DNA from: Desulfonatronum thioautotrophicum | GTDB lineage: Bacteria > Desulfobacterota > Desulfovibrionia > Desulfovibrionales > Desulfonatronaceae | DNA: 64,000 bases | Direction: 5' to 3' | Assembly (NCBI RefSeq): GCF_000934745.1 | Contig: NZ_JYNO01000011.1 | Coordinates: 1 to 64,000, forward strand | Shown: positions 14,936 to 22,890 of the stretch, piece by piece | How the letters are laid out: every line of letters starts with the position of its first letter | Position numbering within the stretch: the first letter of the stretch is position 1 | Translations under genes and position numbers: made by a program | Notes under the pieces: model-generated | Seen by the model: only the letters and a program-made list of their open reading frames with translations | Database searches by the model: none | Told to the model about the DNA's origin: nothing

Positions 14936-17509
14936 TCACTCGCTGCCTCCGCCCAGAGGCAGTTCGATTCGGAATTCCGTCCACTCTCCGGGCTTGCTCT
15001 GCACGCTGATCTTCCCGCCATGCTCGCGGATAATGCCGTAACTGACCGAGAGACCCAGCCCTGTTCCCTCTCCGGTGCGTTTTGTGCTGAAAAAAGGATC
15101 GAAAATTTTGTCCTGGAGATATTCCGGTATACCCTGACCGTTATCCCGGATGGTGAAAATAATGGACTGTTTCTCCGCCAACCGACTGGTGTGCAATGTT
15201 ATTTTGCCGTTCTTGCGGCCCATGGCCTGATGTGCGTTCATAATCAGATTCAAGACCACCTGTTTCATTTTGTGGGTGTCCATGCTCAGTTTCGGCAGAT
15301 CGGGGTCCAGGTTCAGTTCCGTGACAACCCCTTGCTTTTTGAATTGCTCGCCGACCATGACCAGGACGTCTTCCAGGATTTGATTGAAGGAAGCAGGTTG
15401 CTTCTTGGTTTCCTGGCTGCGGGCGAAATGGAGCAGGTCGCCAACAATTCGTTTGCAGTTCAGTGCCTGCTTTTCAATGGTGCTCAGGTCTTTCAATCCC
15501 TGGGGGTAGTCGGCGAGTTGGCGTTTGAGCAGATCCAGGTAACAGAGAATGACTCCCAGGGGGTTGTTGATTTCATGGGCAACGCCGGCGGCCAACTGGC
15601 CCATGGCCACCATTTTTTCGGTCTGCTGGATTTGCTGCTCCATCTGTTTCTGGTCGGTGATTTCCTTGACGTAACGAATGACGCTTTCCACCTTCCCCTG
15701 TTCGTCCATGACCGGATAGCAGTGCACCTGAAAGATATCATCCTGAGCCGGACACCTGCTTTCATAAACCACCGCAGACTTGGTGCTCATCGCCCTCTGC
15801 AGGCCGCACTCCTTGCACGGTTTTTCCCCGCTTCCGTGGATCTCGTAGCACTTTCGGCCCAAGACTTCTTCTGAATCCACATTGTAGCGCTTGGTATAAG
15901 CCTTGTTGACCATTCGGATGCCAAAATCCCGGCCCATCAGCACCACTTGGTCGGTGATCCCGTCAAAAACGGATTGGAGCAGTTCCTTGCTTTGGAGCAG
16001 CTTTTCCATGTTTTGCAAGCTTTCCACGGCGATGCCGATCTGACGGCCGATGGAGAGCAGGAGTTCCATCTGTTCCTGGGTGACGAGCTTGCAGTCCACG
16101 CCAATGAAAGAGAGGACCCCAAGGATTTCGCCGCGGCAGAGCAGGGGAACGTTCAGGTTGCCGGACGCCCCCCGGCGGTCGAAGCAGCTGGCCTGTCCTT
16201 TGGCGGCCTGGGCAATGGCGTCCACCAGGCGATTGGGTCGGGCCGCCAGAACCGTGGGAATGATGTGTTGCATTGGAATGGTGAGTGGCAGGTCGGCGGC
16301 GTTTTCCTGGTATTGCAGCGTCAATTGCTGATTGGCCTTGTCGCAGAGGTAGATGCCGGAGCCTTGGGCAGGGAAGACTTGCAGGGCGCGTTGCTGGACC
16401 TGGGGCAGGATTTCGGAAAGCGATACCGCGGCTGTGGTCAATTCCGCCAAAGCATTCAGGGTTTGCAGTTCCTGCTTTCTGGCCAGAACCTTTTGCTGGA
16501 GCATTTGTTCCGATTGCTGCAACGCCGCGGTTCTGCGGACAACCTTGTCTTCCAGGTTATGAGCGTGTTCCTTGAGTTCCTGGCGGGTTCTGTTCAGGTG
16601 CTCGGCCATGCTCACGGCGGCTTCGGTCAGCTCCTGAATTTCATCCCGAGGGTCCATGGGATTGGGCTTGGGTAAAAACCCCTGCAGACTTTTTTCTTCC
16701 ACCTCGCCACGGAAAATGTTCAGCACGCCGTGCAGGTTGTTGACCACGGCCCGGTTGAAGATGAAGGCCATGAGCAGAAAAAAGAGGGTGGCGCCGAGAA
16801 ACAGGGAAAAGAAGACCGAGGCAGCCTGGTCCCGGATTTCGGCCAGGGCCTTGTGTACCGGGATGCCCACGGCCATCACCCCGGCCAGATCGCCGGGCTG
16901 GTTCCAGAACCCGCGCTCGGTTCCGTACATGTTCAGCATGTCCCGCGGGGCGTGGACCGGATCTCCATGACAGCTCATGCAGGATTCCTCGAAGTAGACG
17001 GGCTTGAAGCGCATGAATTGCTTTTCACCTTCGACATTCAGCGTTCCCTGCCAGTTCAGCAGTTCCGGATTGAGCTGGAACAGGTTGATCATGGACAGTT
17101 CCAGGCTGTTGGCCTCGGACCTGGGATTGCGGGCGTTGCGGGCCACGCGCCGGTATTCGTAGTGGGGCAGGACTTGGTTGAAATTGTCCATCACGGCCCG
17201 TCCGACGTAGGAGGTGGACATGGCCTGGACCATGAAGAACTCCTCGCCGAATTCTTCGGACATAAGCGGGCGCAGCTCGTCGCGGACGTACTTGCGGCTG
17301 GCCTCTACCGCGGCCATGACCATCATGGTCTTTTCATAGGCGTGTTTTTCCATCTGCGCCGACTCACGCTGATAAATCAGGTAGGCTCCGGCGAAGCAGA
17401 CCAGAAGCAAACTCAGTCCGGTGGCCGCCAGAAATCTGGACCTGAATCCCAAAGGCTTGTTGAAAAAAGGGCCTTTGCCTGGTTGGTCTGCTGTGTCCGA
17501 ATTACGCAT
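14936..17509 (-). CDS. Membrane sensor histidine kinase with periplasmic c-type-heme (Tll0287/DUF3365-like) domain
   Basis: An 857-residue kinase. TM1 is about 20-45 (FLAATGLSLLLVCFAGAYLI). The periplasmic domain (about 50-230) resembles DUF3365/Tll0287 heme sensors, with the heme-attachment motif CMSCHGDP near residue 177 and a GVMAVGIPVHKAL strand. TM2 is about 235-262, then HAMP and a coiled coil, a GAF domain, and a PAS domain with RKCYEIHGSGEKPCKEC near residue 556. The kinase core has AAGVAHEINNPLGVIL (histidine about 644) and HATPase motifs DNGQGIPE and GEGTGLGLSVSYGII. I start at ATG 17509, which has AAGAGGTTTTTC before it. It likely senses a redox or small-ligand signal at the heme and phosphorylates the adjacent NtrC-type regulator. 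Confidence 0.92.
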   Translation of the reverse strand: MRNSDTADQPGKGPFFNKPLGFRSRFLAATGLSLLLVCFAGAYLIYQRESAQMEKHAYEKTMMVMAAVEASRKYVRDELRPLMSEEFGEEFFMVQAMSTSYVGRAVMDNFNQVLPHYEYRRVARNARNPRSEANSLELSMINLFQLNPELLNWQGTLNVEGEKQFMRFKPVYFEESCMSCHGDPVHAPRDMLNMYGTERGFWNQPGDLAGVMAVGIPVHKALAEIRDQAASVFFSLFLGATLFFLLMAFIFNRAVVNNLHGVLNIFRGEVEEKSLQGFLPKPNPMDPRDEIQELTEAAVSMAEHLNRTRQELKEHAHNLEDKVVRRTAALQQSEQMLQQKVLARKQELQTLNALAELTTAAVSLSEILPQVQQRALQVFPAQGSGIYLCDKANQQLTLQYQENAADLPLTIPMQHIIPTVLAARPNRLVDAIAQAAKGQASCFDRRGASGNLNVPLLCRGEILGVLSFIGVDCKLVTQEQMELLLSIGRQIGIAVESLQNMEKLLQSKELLQSVFDGITDQVVLMGRDFGIRMVNKAYTKRYNVDSEEVLGRKCYEIHGSGEKPCKECGLQRAMSTKSAVVYESRCPAQDDIFQVHCYPVMDEQGKVESVIRYVKEITDQKQMEQQIQQTEKMVAMGQLAAGVAHEINNPLGVILCYLDLLKRQLADYPQGLKDLSTIEKQALNCKRIVGDLLHFARSQETKKQPASFNQILEDVLVMVGEQFKKQGVVTELNLDPDLPKLSMDTHKMKQVVLNLIMNAHQAMGRKNGKITLHTSRLAEKQSIIFTIRDNGQGIPEYLQDKIFDPFFSTKRTGEGTGLGLSVSYGIIREHGGKISVQSKPGEWTEFRIELPLGGGSE

Positions 17510-17665
17510 GAAAAACCTCTTGGTGCAATTAATGACGCAGGAAGAGCATGGCGAGGGCAGAAGAATGCTCGGGGTAAAGAAGAGTCGATTCCAGGACCAT
17601 CGCAAGTCTGAGCGTCAGGAGATGGAAAAAGCGTACTTCGGTCAAGGCCGACTTGCAATCTTTTG

Positions 17666-17683
17666 TTAGCATATGAGTGCTAA
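17666..17683. promoter_or_regulatory. Palindrome, candidate upstream activator site
   Basis: TTAGCA-TATGAG-TGCTAA is an inverted repeat about 120 bp upstream of the sigma-54 -24 box and could bind the divergently encoded NtrC-type regulator. It also contains GAGTGCTAA, one half of a CIRCE (HrcA) site, but the other half is absent. Confidence 0.45.
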
Positions 17684-17801
17684 TTTGAATTAACAGCAGT
17701 AAGAAAATGCAAAAGAATTATGAGTGTTCGAAACCAAGATAGATCATTCTAACCAACTGAAATAGAGTTGTTTATCGTCATTTTTGCAAAATCTTGATCA
17801 T

Positions 17802-17818
17802 TTGGTTCGGATTTTGCT
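17802..17818 (+). promoter_or_regulatory. Sigma-54 promoter of the YeiH-type exporter
   Basis: TTGGTTCGGATTTTGCT has the invariant GG (17804-17805) and GC (17816-17817) with exactly 10 bases between them, and matches the consensus YTGGCACGRNNNTTGCW at all but two positions. The expected start of transcription is near 17829, giving a leader of about 127 bases before the gene. Confidence 0.75.
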
Positions 17819-17955
17819 GAATGTGGGAGTTTCATTATCCGCGTTTGTTTGCGGTTCACGTCAACCTGCGATTGGCAGGGGCTTTTGAGAAAGGACGTGA
17901 GGAATCCGCACGAGTCGATGTTTCATTACCTTACAACCTGAGGAGGTTTGTTTCC

Positions 17956-19740
17956 ATGGCGGAAAATCAAACGGAAAATGTGGTTACCGAAACCAAAATC
18001 CCCATGACAACTCAGATGTACACCACCGAAGACTGGTGGGCCATCTGGCTGGGCGGCTTGATTCTCATCGCGGCACTGTTCGCCAGCTTGGCCGCGAATC
18101 CTAATGTGGACAGCATGTACGAATACAAGGCGATAATGGAACGGGAGCAGGAAATGGCCGGGTTCCGAACCATCGCCTACACCGAGGCGGAGGCCAGCTT
18201 CAACGCAGTCCGGGCTCGCAACCAGGATGGTCTACTGAAAACTTTTCATGGCTGGCTGGCAACGCCTGCCCGCTGGTCCAGCAATCCGTTGGACTCTCTG
18301 TATCGTAGCGAAGCGGCCGCAGCGGAAATCCGTGCGGCCAACGCTCAGCGGCTGGAGCGGGCCACAGAGCGCCTAAATGAGGCTCGGGCAGCAGCCCAGG
18401 CCGCGGAGGATCTGGCCCGAGAGGCGAACTTCCAGAACACCCAACTCAACCAGGAAGCCCGCGCCCTTCTGGGTGAATGGCGTTCAGCCCGGAGCAGCCA
18501 CGCCAGCGCCCGTAGCGCGGCGAACACCCAGCCCTTCAACCGGATTCCCACCCTGTTGGGGCTGATGGTGGTCACGGCTCTGCTCTTCGCCATTGGCGGT
18601 AAATTCATGAATATGAACCTCAAGGAATACTTCATTGGTTTTCCCATTATTTTCGGGTTGGCCGTCCTGTCCTACGTCATTGCCAACCAGGAGACCGTCC
18701 GGGCCTATGGATTCTCCTACGTCTTGTGGGGCATCGTCCTGGGGATGCTCATCTCGAACACGGTCGGGACACCGAAATTCCTGAAAACAGCGGCCCAGAC
18801 CGAGTATTTCATCAAGACCGGTCTGGTTCTTTTGGGCGCCAGTATCCTGGTCAACCTGATCCTGATGGTCGGCCTGCCCGGCATCTTCGTCACCTGGGTG
18901 GTCACCCCCATCGTGCTTATCGGAACCTACTGGTTCGGCCAGAACGTGATCAAGGTGGAATCCAAGCAGTTGAATATCACGGTTTCCTCGGACATGAGCG
19001 TTTCCGGCGTGTCCGCGGCCATCGCCGCCGCCGCCGCCTCCCGGGCCAAGAAGGAAGAATTGACCCTGGCCATCGGCATGTCCATGATCTTCGTGGTGGT
19101 CATGATTTTCGCCCTGCCGGCATTTGCCAACTGGGTGGGCATGCATCCGGTCTGGGCCGGTGCCTGGCTTGGCGGCACGGTTGACAACACCGGCTCCGTG
19201 GTTGCCGCCGGCGAGTTGATTGGTCCGGAGGCCATGTACGTGGCTGCGACCATCAAGATGATCCAGAACGTGATGATCGGCGTGATGGCCTTTGGCGTGG
19301 CCGCCTACTGGTGCCTGAAGGTCGAGCCAGAGCGAGCCTGCGCCGCCGGAGCCGCTCCCATGAAGTTCACCGCTGCCGGCGCTTTGTCTGAAATCTGGTA
19401 CCGCTTCCCAAAGTTTATTCTGGGATTCATCGGTGCATCCATTATCATGACCCTGCTGGCCGAAGCCCGCGGTGAAGAATGGGCCTACGCCATGATCAAC
19501 AACGGCGTTCTGGCCTGGGCCAACGGTCTGCGCGGCTGGTTCTTCGCCATTGCCTTCGTCAGCATCGGCCTGAGCATTAGCTACCGCGAACTCAAGGAAC
19601 CCCTGAAGGGCGGCAAGGCGCTGATCCTGTACGTCTGCGGTCAGAGCTTTAACCTGATGCTCACTGCCTTCGTGGCCTACATCATGTTCATGGTCCTTTT
19701 CCGCGACGTAACCGACCGACTGATGGGCATGGGCCTGTAA
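17956..19740 (+). CDS. YeiH-family putative sulfate/sulfite exporter, long form
   Basis: A 594-residue inner-membrane protein. Residues 25-50 form a first membrane segment (WWAIWLGGLILIAALFASL). A long, alanine/glutamate/arginine-rich coiled coil follows (about 75-195). From about 200 on there are roughly ten membrane helices of the YeiH (Cons_hypoth698) family, with family stretches such as ITVSSDMSVSGVSAAIAAA, WLGGTVDNTGSVVAAGELIG and [15 protein letters not shown]. Ordinary YeiH proteins are about 340 residues, so the N-terminal coiled-coil module is extra. The family is linked to export of sulfite, sulfate or organosulfur anions. The start is ATG 17956 with AGGAGG (17941-17946); the frame open from 17821 lacks one. 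A sigma-54 promoter lies upstream and the heme kinase/NtrC pair is divergent. Confidence 0.85.
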   Translation: MAENQTENVVTETKIPMTTQMYTTEDWWAIWLGGLILIAALFASLAANPNVDSMYEYKAIMEREQEMAGFRTIAYTEAEASFNAVRARNQDGLLKTFHGWLATPARWSSNPLDSLYRSEAAAAEIRAANAQRLERATERLNEARAAAQAAEDLAREANFQNTQLNQEARALLGEWRSARSSHASARSAANTQPFNRIPTLLGLMVVTALLFAIGGKFMNMNLKEYFIGFPIIFGLAVLSYVIANQETVRAYGFSYVLWGIVLGMLISNTVGTPKFLKTAAQTEYFIKTGLVLLGASILVNLILMVGLPGIFVTWVVTPIVLIGTYWFGQNVIKVESKQLNITVSSDMSVSGVSAAIAAAAASRAKKEELTLAIGMSMIFVVVMIFALPAFANWVGMHPVWAGAWLGGTVDNTGSVVAAGELIGPEAMYVAATIKMIQNVMIGVMAFGVAAYWCLKVEPERACAAGAAPMKFTAAGALSEIWYRFPKFILGFIGASIIMTLLAEARGEEWAYAMINNGVLAWANGLRGWFFAIAFVSIGLSISYRELKEPLKGGKALILYVCGQSFNLMLTAFVAYIMFMVLFRDVTDRLMGMGL

Positions 19741-19768
19741 GCATCTGATCCGCATGGAGCAGTAAGCA

Positions 19769-20074
19769 TTGTTCAACAACAACCAAGCCGGGGACGGGAA
19801 ACCGTCCCCGGCTTCCCCTTTACGGAGCAAAGCGCACAGTCGCTGGCGTGGTCTGGTGCGCTTGGCCTTGGGCATCGCGCTGATTATCGCGTTTATCGGC
19901 GGTCTGACAAATTTGGAGCGAGTGACTGGAAAGAGTACGATCATTGAGACACTGCGTGAAAAGGACATCTACGTCGGCGCATGGTTCTGGGACTATGTCG
20001 ATGAGGTTGCCGAGGCCACGAGTTTCATGCGGGGAAGGTTGAAGCAGGAAAGTGGTCAGGATCAAGAAGATTGA
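19769..20074 (+). CDS. Small single-pass membrane protein, function unknown
   Basis: A 101-residue frame starting at TTG 19769, with GGAG at 19756-19759. It has one membrane segment (LVRLALGIALIIAFIGGL, about 31-48) and a charged C-terminal half (IIETLREKDIYVGAWFWDYVDEV). I do not recognise a family. The start is doubtful because a strong hairpin at 19785-19814 occupies codons 6-15; a GTG at 19856 would leave a shorter protein. It lies 28 bp behind the exporter gene and overlaps the upstream end of the next open frame. Confidence 0.5.
   Translation: MFNNNQAGDGKPSPASPLRSKAHSRWRGLVRLALGIALIIAFIGGLTNLERVTGKSTIIETLREKDIYVGAWFWDYVDEVAEATSFMRGRLKQESGQDQED
19785..19814 (+). terminator. Strong hairpin downstream of the exporter gene
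   Basis: AAGCCGGGGACGG-GAAA-CCGTCCCCGGCTT is a perfect 13-bp stem with a GAAA tetraloop 44 bases after the exporter stop. It has no clean T-run (CCCCTTTACGG follows), so it may stabilise the mRNA 3' end or weaken read-through into the next gene. Confidence 0.6.
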
Positions 20075-20201
20075 CGATCACTGCATCGCCTTGGACGGGG
20101 GCGTCGGGCAAAAGCAAGGCTTTTCGTCCGATAATCATCCGGTTACGGAGAGATCGCGCGGTCAAGACGTATTTTTCATATCCTCGCTACGGAGCATTCC
20201 C

Positions 20202-20813
20202 TTGGCTACTGATCCCGAATCCAAACGTCTCAAGGCCCAACTCAAGGCTATCCTGACGGAGGAACGCGAGTTCGCCTCCAGGGTGGTTTATTACCGCCGT
20301 GCCGAGACTCAGCCGCCGTGGTGGCACAACTTCATCCCTTTCAAATTTCTGGTTGAATACTTCGGTCGCAGAAAGGAAACCACACAGTTCAGCCAAAAGC
20401 ATCTGCGCTTCAAGGAAACGGCCTTGCGGGCAGCAGAGGAAGCTGTCCGGTCGGGGAACACGGAGCGCGCCCGTCAGGAAATGAAGGGGGAATTGCGGGA
20501 ATTCTGGATGCGTGAGCAGAAGCTGGAGTCACGGGAAGTCTATGAGAACCTGTCCACCATGATGGACCTGCTCCTGGATCACTATCTGCGACTGCTGCAA
20601 ACCAAAGAAGGGGAATACCTGCTGATGCTTCGCGGAGCGTACCGGAACCGGGCCGGATACCAGGAATTCCTGACCAGCATGGAGCAGGTGGAGCATGCCG
20701 TGGACCAGGGAGTCCTTGAGGCTCTGGGAAAAACCTGGCCGGACCCGTACATCCAGAGCAAGCAAAAGGCCATTCGGGACGTTCGCAAACGCGAACTGGA
20801 CGACGCTTTTTGA
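20202..20813 (+). CDS. Uncharacterised protein, paralogue 1 of a three-member family in this window
   Basis: A 203-residue, highly charged, mostly helical protein. I start it at TTG 20202, which has GGAG at 20191-20194; the open frame from 20052 adds 50 residues without resemblance to the paralogues. It shares with 21103-21714 and 24233-24835 an architecture of a basic N-terminal helix, a short hydrophobic P-rich segment (WWHNFIPFKFLVEYF), a helix starting with K, and a C-terminal HYLRLLQTKEGEYLLMLRGAYRNRAGYQEFL motif followed by an acidic helix. It resembles the family NCBI labels NF038143, which has no known function. No catalytic motif is visible. Confidence 0.65.
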   Translation: MATDPESKRLKAQLKAILTEEREFASRVVYYRRAETQPPWWHNFIPFKFLVEYFGRRKETTQFSQKHLRFKETALRAAEEAVRSGNTERARQEMKGELREFWMREQKLESREVYENLSTMMDLLLDHYLRLLQTKEGEYLLMLRGAYRNRAGYQEFLTSMEQVEHAVDQGVLEALGKTWPDPYIQSKQKAIRDVRKRELDDAF

Positions 20814-20824
20814 GAAGGCCTTCT

Positions 20825-20981
20825 GGAACTGCTCAAAAAATGTAGCCAACATGACCTGGATTCCCGCCTGCGCGGGAATGACTTGAGATGGCACGCTCTC
20901 ATAAGCTCGTCATTCCCGCGTAGGCGGGAATCCAGAAGAAATGGTGCTTTTAGGCAATGCCCGGCCATATTGAGCAGTTAC
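20825..20981. repeat. MITE-like element, copy 1
   Basis: Bounded by GGAACTGCTCAA and TTGAGCAGTTAC (11 of 12 inverted matches). Inside, a large palindrome is made of ATTCCCGCCTGCGCGGGAAT and its relative ATTCCCGCGTAGGCGGGAAT. The internal stretch from CGCGGGAATGACT to the end aligns with the element at 40315-40490. Confidence 0.75.
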
Positions 20982-21055
20982 GACTTACTCATCAAAAAAC
21001 GAAAACCGCGCTCCAAGCGGAAACGCGGTTCCATCACAGGCAGATATTTTTTCTC

Positions 21056-21091
21056 GCCTCCTGAATTCTGACTCCTGCCTCCTGAATCCTG
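21056..21091. repeat. Degenerate 7-bp repeat tract (CCTGAAT family)
   Basis: GCCTCCTGAATTCTGACTCC and CCTGAATCCTG repeats; same unit, on the opposite strand, as the tracts at 28637-28660 and 46260-46344. It lies just after the stop of the minus-strand gene next door. Confidence 0.55.
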
Positions 21092-21102
21092 CTCTTCTCC
21101 CC

Positions 21103-21714
21103 TCAAACCGCCTCTCCCTGAAAGAAAAACCGCAACTCTTCCTCCCGCATCTCCGCCATCCGTTCCTCGATCCGTCTCATGACCGCCCCGGACTCCTCGG
21201 AGGTATGGAAGTTCTGCCGTAAATGGCGGTTGATCCCCTCTTCGGCCTCAACAAGCTTATTTATGTAGTACCGATACGTTCCGGATGATCCGTATGCGCC
21301 CCGGACCAAATCTTCCAAGGTGCCGCCGGATTGTTCAAGCAGGGTTCGATAGTGCTTTTCCATGAGGCTCAGAACCCTGATCTGCTTGTCGGCCAGTTCG
21401 ATCTCCTGCTCGGAGTCCAGCGGAACGTTGGGAAAATAGTCCGCTGGGCCGTAGTTCTGGATTTCCCCGGTTTCAACGTCCTGAAGAGCCTTGTCCAATG
21501 CCTTCATTTTTGTGCCCAGGATGTTTTTTGCGAACGTATGGATACCTTCTTTGTACTGGGTCATTTTCATCATGTGGTGCACGAAGAGCACCGGCAGGAG
21601 GATCATCCAGACTGAAACCTCGGGCTTTTTGACAACGTCCTTGGCCAGGCGGTAGGCGAACTGCCGTTCATGGTCGAGGATTATATCGTACTTTTCACGT
21701 AAATTCAGTGACAA
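21103..21714 (-). CDS. Uncharacterised protein, paralogue 2 of the three-member family
   Basis: A 203-residue helical protein. It opens with LREKYDIILDHERQFAYRLA, then VVKKPEVSVWMILLPVLFVHHMMKM, a segment also found in paralogue 3 (IVEKPRLTVWRVLFPPFLIYHYIKL). The C-terminal half has MEKHYRTLLEQSGGTLEDLVRGAYGSSGTYRYYI and an acidic coiled coil ending in EEELRFFFQG. The hydrophobic stretch near residues 38-52 could be a membrane-associated helix. Function unknown; it matches the pattern of the NF038143 family. Convergent with paralogue 1, with a MITE-like element between them. Confidence 0.7.
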   Translation of the reverse strand: MSLNLREKYDIILDHERQFAYRLAKDVVKKPEVSVWMILLPVLFVHHMMKMTQYKEGIHTFAKNILGTKMKALDKALQDVETGEIQNYGPADYFPNVPLDSEQEIELADKQIRVLSLMEKHYRTLLEQSGGTLEDLVRGAYGSSGTYRYYINKLVEAEEGINRHLRQNFHTSEESGAVMRRIEERMAEMREEELRFFFQGEAV

Positions 21715-21830
21715 AGTGGACTCCTTGGAGAAAGTTGTAGCTAAGTGGAGAGCCTGTTATATGAGGCCAACATATGATAACATAGTCTTTTTCCATCGGA
21801 AAAGCAAAATGTGAACAGGGAGGAAACGGC

Positions 21831-22886
21831 GTGGGCGAGACGAAACGGAATTCCTTGGCTGGGAGAGTGCGGCAATGGTGGGAATACAAGGTGTTGCTGG
21901 AGCCCAAGGACTGGATGCAAATCGAGGTCACGTCCAAATGCAACGCGGCCTGCGCCTACTGTCCGCGAACGGTGTACCGCGAGCACTGGCATGACCGCTT
22001 CATGTCGTTGGACACCTTTCGCTGCTTGCTGCCGACCCTGGGCAAGACCAAGCTGGCCTATTTGCAAGGGTGGGGAGAGCCGTTTCTGCATCCGGAATTT
22101 CCGACCATGGTCCGGCTGGCCAAGGAGGCTGGATGTACCGTGGGCGTGACCACCAACGGCATGCTTTTGACCGAGAAGCGGCTAATCCAGGCCATGGACG
22201 CCGGCCTGGATATCCTGGCCTTTTCCCTGACCGGTACGACTCCTGAGCACAATGATCCGGCCCGGGCCGGAGCCCCGTTCGTCAAGGTGCTGGAGAAGAT
22301 GGACATGGTTCGCCGGATCAAGGAAGAGCGCAAGGCCACGAAGCCGGTGGTGCACATCGCCTACATGCTGCTGCGCTCCGGCCTGGACGACCTGGAAGGA
22401 TTGCCCCGGCTGATGGCCGATCATGGCGTGGAACAGGCCGTGGTCAGCGTCCTGGATTTCGAGCCGGGAGTGGAATTGTCAGAGGAAGTGCTTGCGCCCC
22501 AGGATGAGGCAGTGCGCCATGCCTTGGAAGAGCGCTTCACCGCAGTGCGTGAAGCCGGAGCAGCCCTGGGTGTGATCATCCATACCCCAAGCTTTGCTCC
22601 CAAGACCGATGACGATCCGGTTTGCGCGGAAAACGTCGGGCACGCCCTGTTCGTCTCCGCTGACGGTGAGATCTCTCCCTGCGTCTACGCCAACGTCCCC
22701 GTGGACCAGGCCGAATATGCCCGCCAGGGGCAACCCGCGCCATACAGCCGGGTCACTTTCGGCAATGTCAACGACGAACTACTCCCAGTGCTCTGGCGCG
22801 GCAAAACCTACGAGCAGTTCCGCGAAGGCCTGGAAAAAAATAGACCGGCGACGATTTGCCGGAATTGTCCGAAGCGGAAGAGATGA
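21831..22886 (+). CDS. Radical SAM protein with SPASM-type C-terminus
   Basis: A 351-residue enzyme starting at GTG 21831 (GGGAGGAAACGGC before it). The radical SAM cluster motif CNAACAYC (C-x3-C-x2-C) lies near residues 38-45, in the context QIEVTSKCNAACAYCPRTVY. The GWGEPFLHPEF segment is the SAM-binding GGE-type motif, and VGVTTNGMLL and DILAFSLTGTTPEHND are further barrel strands. The C-terminus has spaced cysteines (VCAENVGHALFVSADGEISPC and TICRNCPKR) as in SPASM/Twitch domains holding an extra Fe-S cluster. Such proteins often modify peptides, proteins or small substrates; no precursor peptide is evident nearby. The substrate is unknown. Confidence 0.88.
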   Translation: MGETKRNSLAGRVRQWWEYKVLLEPKDWMQIEVTSKCNAACAYCPRTVYREHWHDRFMSLDTFRCLLPTLGKTKLAYLQGWGEPFLHPEFPTMVRLAKEAGCTVGVTTNGMLLTEKRLIQAMDAGLDILAFSLTGTTPEHNDPARAGAPFVKVLEKMDMVRRIKEERKATKPVVHIAYMLLRSGLDDLEGLPRLMADHGVEQAVVSVLDFEPGVELSEEVLAPQDEAVRHALEERFTAVREAGAALGVIIHTPSFAPKTDDDPVCAENVGHALFVSADGEISPCVYANVPVDQAEYARQGQPAPYSRVTFGNVNDELLPVLWRGKTYEQFREGLEKNRPATICRNCPKRKR

Positions 22887-22890
22887 TCCA

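Noticed and set aside
17657-17683. CIRCE (HrcA) heat-shock operator
   Set aside because: Only the right half GAGTGCTAA is present; the left half TTAGCACTC is missing at the 9-base spacing.
17868-17885. TTGGCAGGGGCTTTTGA as a sigma-54 promoter
   Set aside because: The -24 half is good but the -12 half lacks GC at the required distance; the site at 17802-17818 fits better.
18484-19968. 494-residue minus-strand frame opposite the YeiH exporter
   Set aside because: Composition (many D, G, H, Q) is typical of the reverse of a membrane protein gene; the plus strand carries the family motifs.
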